Source: Streptomyces parvus (lineage in GTDB: Bacteria > Actinomycetota > Actinomycetes > Streptomycetales > Streptomycetaceae). Taken from it: a stretch of DNA of 64,000 nt. The translations under genes and the position numbers were made by a program. Shown here piece by piece: positions 59,729 through 64,000 of this stretch. Position 1 is the first letter of the stretch. Every line of letters starts with the position of its first letter. The notes under the pieces were generated by a model. The model was not told the DNA's origin. It was given only the letters and a program-made list of their open reading frames with translations, and did no database searches. The stretch spans positions 603,304 to 667,303 of the forward strand of contig NZ_BMRY01000001.1 of NCBI RefSeq assembly GCF_014648875.1, written 5' to 3'.

Positions 59729-59782
59729 CACCAGCGCTGTGAAGGCCACCGCGCCGTTCCCTGCCACGGTCGGCCTCGGGGC
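59723..59782 (+). pseudogene. remnant of a Uma2 gene 3' end
   Basis: On the plus strand this encodes [20 protein letters not shown], aligned with [20 protein letters not shown] near the C-terminus of the intact Uma2 protein (about 58824-58890). It joins directly to the DUF255 remnant, although the corresponding intact positions lie about 680 bases apart, so an internal deletion removed everything between. Confidence 0.82.
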
Positions 59783-60221
59783 GCTGTACGCAACGAGGAA
59801 TCACCCGCACCCCCGACGCCTCCGACGTCCCGTTCCGCCGCGCAAGGCCGGCCCCCGGCCCGGCCGCCTGGCCGCACAGGGTCGGCGGCCCCGCGCGGAT
59901 CACGGATTGCACGGCTTGATAGTGGCCCGGCGCAAACCCGCCCCCGTGCCCGAAACCCGGACCAATGTGTTCACTCAACCGGATCAGGCAAATAGTTGGC
60001 ACAGCCATCGAAGGACGGGGAAAAGTGCCGGGCCGGCGTGGGCCACACCCCTGGGGGGATGAATTCAACCCTCCGCATATGGTGGCCAATTTCAGCCAAG
60101 ATCTGACGACATGTTTACGGCCCCAGGGTGACCCAGTTCACAAAGTTCAACAATTGACCCCGCCGGTGGCGCGTATCTACGTTGATTTGCGTTCACCGAT
60201 TCGAGGAGGGAGGTGTTCGCC
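59783..60221. promoter_or_regulatory. upstream region of the peptide operon
   Basis: No credible gene in the first 300 bases. From about 60060 the GC content drops. A promoter can be seen: TTGACC at 60154-60159, 18 bases, TACGTT at 60178-60183. Just upstream AGTTCA occurs twice 9 bases apart (60135-60140, 60144-60149), a possible activator site. A GAGGAGGGAGG ribosome site follows at about 60202-60213. Confidence 0.6.
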
Positions 60222-60287
60222 ATGTCGGACAAGGACTTCATCGCTTCGCGCGACGAGAAGAAGGCAACGACCAAGTGGGAGGCCTGA
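60222..60287 (+). CDS. 21-residue peptide, possible RiPP precursor
   Basis: A 22-codon ORF too short for usual calling: MSDKDFIASRDE at the start, KK-ATTKWEA at the end. It has the strongest ribosome site in the region (gaggagggagg, about 9 bases before the ATG), a promoter 39 bases upstream and a 12-bp hairpin 17 bases downstream. The peptide is very polar with one Trp near the C-terminus, unlike membrane toxins. Its place at the head of an operon of tailoring-type enzymes, an exporter and a methyltransferase suggests a ribosomally made, modified peptide (leader MSDKDFIAS-like, core around TTKWEA). Alternatives are a regulatory upstream ORF or a chance ORF. Confidence 0.6.
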   Translation: MSDKDFIASRDEKKATTKWEA

Positions 60288-60304
60288 TCACAGGACCCCA
60301 CCGA

Positions 60305-60338
60305 GTGCCGCCGCCCAGTGATATCCGGGCGGCGGCAC
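60305..60338 (+). terminator. hairpin between peptide ORF and first enzyme gene
   Basis: Perfect 12-bp stem gtgccgccgccc / gggcggcggcac with a 10-base loop. Placed after the peptide ORF and before the enzymes, it can act as a partial terminator or stabiliser so that the peptide message is in excess, as seen in many peptide-natural-product operons. Confidence 0.8.
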
Positions 60339-60418
60339 CACCCTTCAAGGCCTTCGCGAAAGAGCTTCCCGGCACCCGAATCCCCGATCATCCTTTTTGA
60401 CCAGATAGGACCGCCGCC

Positions 60419-61729
60419 TTGAATTCCGACGCCTTCGACGTACGGGTGGAAAAAGGGATCTCCCAAGCTCGCGAGATCGCCGTGAGCGGACAGGTGCACG
60501 CCCTGTGCGCCATGGCGCGCGACCATCGCGACTGGCCCGTCCGCGCCGCATGCGTCGAGCTGCTGGGGGAACACTTCTCCGACGTCGAGGAAGCCAAGGA
60601 AGCCATCGCCTACGGAACGCACGACCCGGTGGACCAGGTGGCGTTCACAGCGATCCGCACCGCGGGCGAACGGCGCGTCGACACCGCGATACGCGACCTG
60701 ATCGGGATCGCCGGATGGCCCAGCCAGATCACCCGTGAGCACACCAGCAAGCCGGTGGGTTTCGGCGCCGCCTACACGAAGAGGGCGCTGCTCTCCATCT
60801 TCGGGTCGGACGATCCGGACACGCTGCGCCGCCTGGAGGACGAGCACTTCGCGGGCCTGCGCCGGAAAGTGGCGGCCGAGACGCGTCAGCGGAACCATGA
60901 CGACGTGGTGCTCGTGCCCGGCGGCCCCTTCATCGCCGGCGCGTCGCAGGAGCACATCGACCGGGTGCACCAGCAGGTCGGCTCCTTCCAGATGAACGAC
61001 CAGGACAACCGCCTGCGCGTCGTCGAACTCCCGTCGTTCACCATCGACCGCACCGCCGTGACGAACCGGCGCTACGCGGCCTTCCTCGCCGAGGCGAACG
61101 GCACGGACCGGTTCGACCACCCTGATCAGCCGGTCGGTCACGACCACACGCCGGCCCACTGGCACGACGCCCGCTTCAACGGTCCCGACCTGCCCGTCGT
61201 GGGCGTCGACTGGTACGACGCCTGGGCCTTCGCCTCCTGGGCCGGCGGCCGGCTTCCCAGCGAGGACGAGTGGGAGAAGGCCGCGCGCGGGACGGACGCG
61301 AGGATCTTCCCCTGGGGGAACGAGTGGGACGCGGCGAACGCCAACGACGTCTCCCGGTCTTTCGGCGTTGAGCCCGAGGGCCGCCTCGATCTCGAACGCC
61401 TGCTGGAGTCGGCACACGCGGGCTACCCGAAGACCCCCGTGCTCCCCGCGGACTCCCTGCCGGGCAGCGCAAGCCCCTACGGAGCGCTCAACCTCTCCGG
61501 TAACGTCTGGGAGATGACTTCCACGAATTTCTACACCGGAGAGGAAATGGATCCTTTCTTCAAGGGGCGGAAACCGATCGAGTTCATGAACAGAAGGGAC
61601 GCCTTCTACGCTCTGCGCGGCGGAACGTGGACGTCTCCCGCAGTCTGCCTGACGACGTACTACCGAGGAAAAGACCTCCTCACCGACAGGCACAACGAAA
61701 TCGGGTTCCGTTGCGTGTATCCGACCTGA
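60419..61729 (+). CDS. HEAT-repeat plus FGE/SUMF1-like protein
   Basis: Protein of 436 residues starting at a TTG (AGGA 8 bases upstream). Residues about 10-150 are helical repeats of HEAT type (AREIAVSGQVHALCAMARDHRDWPVRAACVELLGEHFSD). From DDVVLVPGGPFIAGAS (about 160) to the end is a formylglycine-generating-enzyme fold: DRTAVTNRRYAAFL, VVGVDWYDAWAFASWAGGRLPSEDEWEKAARG, PWGNEWD, NLSGNVWEM, LRGGTWTS, GFRCV. Genuine FGE has two catalytic cysteines after RGGSW; here the first is S406 and only C410, shifted by one, remains, so it is not a standard sulfatase activator. HEAT repeats could hold the peptide substrate. Confidence 0.82.
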   Translation: MNSDAFDVRVEKGISQAREIAVSGQVHALCAMARDHRDWPVRAACVELLGEHFSDVEEAKEAIAYGTHDPVDQVAFTAIRTAGERRVDTAIRDLIGIAGWPSQITREHTSKPVGFGAAYTKRALLSIFGSDDPDTLRRLEDEHFAGLRRKVAAETRQRNHDDVVLVPGGPFIAGASQEHIDRVHQQVGSFQMNDQDNRLRVVELPSFTIDRTAVTNRRYAAFLAEANGTDRFDHPDQPVGHDHTPAHWHDARFNGPDLPVVGVDWYDAWAFASWAGGRLPSEDEWEKAARGTDARIFPWGNEWDAANANDVSRSFGVEPEGRLDLERLLESAHAGYPKTPVLPADSLPGSASPYGALNLSGNVWEMTSTNFYTGEEMDPFFKGRKPIEFMNRRDAFYALRGGTWTSPAVCLTTYYRGKDLLTDRHNEIGFRCVYPT

Positions 61730-61760
61730 CAGCCGTGGCTGCGACGAAGGGCTTCATTCC

Positions 61761-62240
61761 GTGCCGACCGTGAAATTCAAGCGCCGCCAGGACGGTTTCG
61801 GAGAATTGACCGGAGCACCGTTCGATGTGGACGCGTTCCTCCTCCAGCCGCTGGTCGCGCGCATCGCCACGGGAAATCTGGTGGTGCGGCCGACCTGGTA
61901 TCTGTGGGAGGACGAGTCCTTCTGGGTCTTCAGCGGCGCGTGGTCCCGCATGGCGAAACGACTCCGCGCCGACCCGGGATTCGAACTCGCCGTCGACACC
62001 TGTGACCCGCACACCGGAAAGGTGCTCCAGGTCATCGGCCGCGGGGAAGGCTCGGTCGTGCCGTTCGACACCGAACGCGGCCGCCGCAAACTCACCCGCT
62101 ACCTGGGACCCGACGAAAGCCTGTGGGACGACCGGTTCGCCATCGGGGGCACGGTCGAGGACATCTGGTGGATACGGCTGACCCCGGACACGCTCTGGGT
62201 CTCCGACCAGTCCTTCCGCCCCTCGATCGACCACCCGTGA
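61761..62240 (+). CDS. PNPOx-like (split-barrel flavin) protein
   Basis: Protein of 159 residues of the pyridoxamine-5'-phosphate-oxidase-like split-barrel type: LVARIATGNLVVRPTWYLWEDESFWVFSG is the usual FMN- or F420-binding beta-hairpin block, followed by RMAKRLRADPGFELAVDTCDPHTGKVLQVIGRGEGSVVPFD and WWIRLTPDTLWVSD. Such proteins reduce or oxidise small molecules, bind haem or simply bind flavin. GTG start with GAAGG 10 bases upstream, 31 bases after the FGE-like gene. In this operon it may oxidise or reduce a peptide side chain; that is inference. Confidence 0.78.
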   Translation: MPTVKFKRRQDGFGELTGAPFDVDAFLLQPLVARIATGNLVVRPTWYLWEDESFWVFSGAWSRMAKRLRADPGFELAVDTCDPHTGKVLQVIGRGEGSVVPFDTERGRRKLTRYLGPDESLWDDRFAIGGTVEDIWWIRLTPDTLWVSDQSFRPSIDHP

Positions 62241-62283
62241 CTGCCGCCCGCAGCGGAGCCGCTACACGCAAGGGACATGCAAG

Positions 62284-63567
62284 ATGTCGCAGCCTGCCAC
62301 GCCGGAGTGGTCCTACGTCCAGGCGCTGAAGAACCCCCGGCTGGCTCTCTTCCTGGGCGGTGTGGCCTTCTCCGGTATCGGCGACGGCATGCTCATCGCC
62401 GCCATCCCCCTGCTGGCCATCAAGATCCACGGCGACCTGCCGGTGGCCATCGCCGTGTCACTCGCGGCAGCCGCGCCCTTCGTCTCCTCCACCCTCGTCG
62501 CCCTCCCCTTCAGCCTCGGCACCCGGCGCTTTCCGGTGCGGGCCGGCCTGGTCTCCGACTGCCTGCTGCGGGGGGCCGCGCTCGTCGCCGCCGGGCTGGC
62601 TGCCGTCAGCGAGTCCCTGACCGTCTTCGCGCTCATCGCCGCCTTGTTCGTCGGGTCCTGCCTGCGCTCCGTGGGGACGCCCGCGACGAGGCTCGCCGCG
62701 CTCGGTATGGCCCCGAGTCACGGCCGGTTCGCCGTCAACGGACTGCTGGCCACGGTCAGACAGTTCACCCTGTACGTGGTGGGACCCGCCATCGGCGGCC
62801 TGATCGCGGGCTTCGCCAGCCCGGAGTGGGCTCTGGTGGTCGACGGCGCCACATTCCTGCCGCTGCTGCTCGCCACCCTTCTGGTGGTTCCTCGTTCCCG
62901 CTCTACGCGCAAGGAGGCGAAGGAGAACGAGTCCGGGCTGAAGGTGATGCGCAGGCTCCCCGTCGCCTGGCGCCTGCTCGTCGTCGTCTTCTTCTTCAAC
63001 CTGCTGTACATGCCGGTGGAAATCGCGTTGCCCCTGCTGGTCAACGGCCCGCTGAGCGGCGACGGCAAGGCCCTCGGGGCGGTCTGGACCCTCTTCGGGA
63101 TCGGCGCCCTGCTGGGCGCCCTGGCGACGAACTTTCTGCGGTCCGTACCCCAGGTTCCCCTGATGATGGGCATCATCGCCGCGTGGGGGGCCACCACGGT
63201 GGGGCTGGCGCTCAGTCAGAACGTCACGTCGGCGGCCGTCGCCTTCTTCATCGGGGGCGTGGTCTACGCGCCGTTCACGCCGGTGGCGTACTCCTACCTG
63301 CACACCTTCCTCTCGGAAAGGGACGAGCAGCCCGTCCTGACCCTCTGGTCCACGGTCTCCACGCTGGCCGCGCCCATCGGCCTGCTGGCCTCGGGCCCGC
63401 TGGTCCACGCGCTCGGCGGCCGTGGGGCCGTCTTCCTGTCGGCGTTCCTCATCCTGGGCCTCGCGCTCGGTATGACGTGGATACGGCCGATGGCACCACC
63501 TCCGGACCCGCCCGAGGCCGCACCGGCCGCACAACTCGGCAAGCACCAGCAGAACAGGGAGACGTGA
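62284..63567 (+). CDS. MFS transporter (enterobactin-exporter-like)
   Basis: Twelve-helix major facilitator of 427 residues: ALFLGGVAFSGIGDGMLIAAIPLLAIKIHGDLPVAIAVSLAAAAPFV in the first half, a charged central loop RSRSTRKEAKENESGLKVMRRLPVAWRLL, and AVWTLFGIGALLGALATNFL in the second. The pattern is that of MFS_3 exporters (EntS and macrolide-efflux types). It starts 43 bases after the flavin protein gene and its stop overlaps the methyltransferase start (TGATG). It is the natural exporter for whatever the operon makes. Confidence 0.9.
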   Translation: MSQPATPEWSYVQALKNPRLALFLGGVAFSGIGDGMLIAAIPLLAIKIHGDLPVAIAVSLAAAAPFVSSTLVALPFSLGTRRFPVRAGLVSDCLLRGAALVAAGLAAVSESLTVFALIAALFVGSCLRSVGTPATRLAALGMAPSHGRFAVNGLLATVRQFTLYVVGPAIGGLIAGFASPEWALVVDGATFLPLLLATLLVVPRSRSTRKEAKENESGLKVMRRLPVAWRLLVVVFFFNLLYMPVEIALPLLVNGPLSGDGKALGAVWTLFGIGALLGALATNFLRSVPQVPLMMGIIAAWGATTVGLALSQNVTSAAVAFFIGGVVYAPFTPVAYSYLHTFLSERDEQPVLTLWSTVSTLAAPIGLLASGPLVHALGGRGAVFLSAFLILGLALGMTWIRPMAPPPDPPEAAPAAQLGKHQQNRET

Positions 63568-64000
63568 TGGGTTACGACATCGCCGCGTACGGGGACAAGC
63601 GGCCTGACTACGACGCGATGCTGTGGGAGCTCCGGCAGGACGAAGCCGAGGCGAGCGCCTTCCTCGCCGGCCTCGCGACGGACGGCAAGGCCCTGGAGCT
63701 CGGGATCGGCACCGGCCGCGTGGCTCTGCCGCTGGCGCGTCACGGGGTCTCGGTGACCGGCATCGAAGGCTCCTCCTCGATGGTGGACCAGCTGAAGCGG
63801 AAGATCACCGACGAGAGCATCGACGTGGTCGTCGGGGACTTCGCCGACGTGGGCGTCGACCAGACCTTCGACCTCGTCTACTGCATCAGCGAGACCTTCT
63901 TCCTCCTCCCGACCCAGGAGAGCCAGATCGCCTGTGTACGCAATGTGGCGGAACGGCTGACGAGCGGGGGCCGGTTCGTGGTCCAGGCCACTGTTCCGCA
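63567..64000 (+). CDS. class I SAM-dependent methyltransferase, cut by the window edge
   Basis: The first 144 residues are present. MGYDIAAYGDKRPDYDAMLWELRQDE leads into motif I ALELGIGTGRVALPLARHG, post-I VTGIEGSSSMVDQLKRKI, VVVGDFADVGVDQTFDLVYCISETFFLLP and the start of motif III RLTSGGRFVVQA. The ATG at 63567 overlaps the exporter stop codon by one base, so they are translationally coupled. It could methylate the peptide product. The gene continues beyond position 64000, and so may the operon. Confidence 0.88.
   Translation, partial: MGYDIAAYGDKRPDYDAMLWELRQDEAEASAFLAGLATDGKALELGIGTGRVALPLARHGVSVTGIEGSSSMVDQLKRKITDESIDVVVGDFADVGVDQTFDLVYCISETFFLLPTQESQIACVRNVAERLTSGGRFVVQATVP

Noticed and set aside
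59697..60089. Minus-strand ORF of 130 codons across the decayed gene copies
   Set aside because: It runs antisense to the Uma2 remnant and its apparent similarity to another frame is only the shadow of that duplicated DNA.
60419..61729. Calling the protein a sulfatase-activating formylglycine-generating enzyme
   Set aside because: One of the two catalytic cysteines is Ser and no sulfatase gene is nearby.

Overview
The window is a 64 kb piece of a Streptomyces (or very close relative) chromosome. GC is very high, GTG and TTG starts are frequent, and genes often end in long perfect GC-rich hairpins. The gene set is typical of the genus: a chitinase behind a DasR-type operator, a GTP-dependent PEP carboxykinase, long-chain prenyl diphosphate synthase, a cell-wall transglycosylase and many TetR, IclR and HxlR regulators. 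I saw no rRNA, tRNA, CRISPR array, insertion sequence or prophage.

Layout. 1-9.8 kb: ahpC-ahpD peroxide defence, an AI-2E family membrane protein, a secreted SLT transglycosylase with a long structured leader, a PIN-PhoH ATPase, uppS, an aldo/keto reductase and an AlkZ/YcaQ-like winged-helix protein. 9.9-18.2 kb: a methyltransferase, the prepilin peptidase, a DUF192 protein, a PIG-V-like mannosyltransferase, and an unusual 679-residue membrane protein carrying an internal Flp prepilin-cleavage motif, followed by a lipoprotein and a HAD hydrolase. 18.2-32.3 kb: a complete Tad/Flp pilus locus, all on the minus strand. It reads, in order of transcription, zinc-ribbon protein, CpaB, CpaE, two TadE-like proteins, CpaF, TadB, TadC, histidine kinase, response regulator, Flp pilin, TadG-like protein, lipoprotein and OmpA-like protein. 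The prepilin peptidase that should process the pilins lies 10 kb away.

32.3-37.3 kb: GH18 chitinase, a divergent Nramp-like transporter and a methyltransferase. 37.3-45.4 kb: a D-amino-acid utilisation region (GntP/DsdX-type permease, RidA, IclR regulator, PfkB kinase, and divergently a D-serine-dehydratase-like enzyme and an N-acyl-D-amino-acid deacylase), then a TetR regulator with two palindromic operators. 45.5-59.3 kb: secreted protease, HxlR regulator with a divergent imine-reductase-like gene, arylamine N-acetyltransferase, alaA, a secreted beta-propeller/Ig protein, pckG, hemolysin III, a DUF255 thioredoxin-domain protein, a Uma2 protein and a small membrane protein.

59.3-64 kb: a decayed copy of the DUF255/Uma2 pair joined by an internal deletion, followed by what looks like a small peptide-based biosynthetic operon. 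It has a 21-codon ORF with a strong ribosome site, a 12-bp stem hairpin, a HEAT plus FGE/SUMF1-like protein lacking one of the two FGE active-site cysteines, a PNPOx-like flavin protein, an MFS exporter and a methyltransferase cut by the window edge. This last locus, with the internal-prepilin-site protein at 14.6 kb, is the best candidate for something undescribed.
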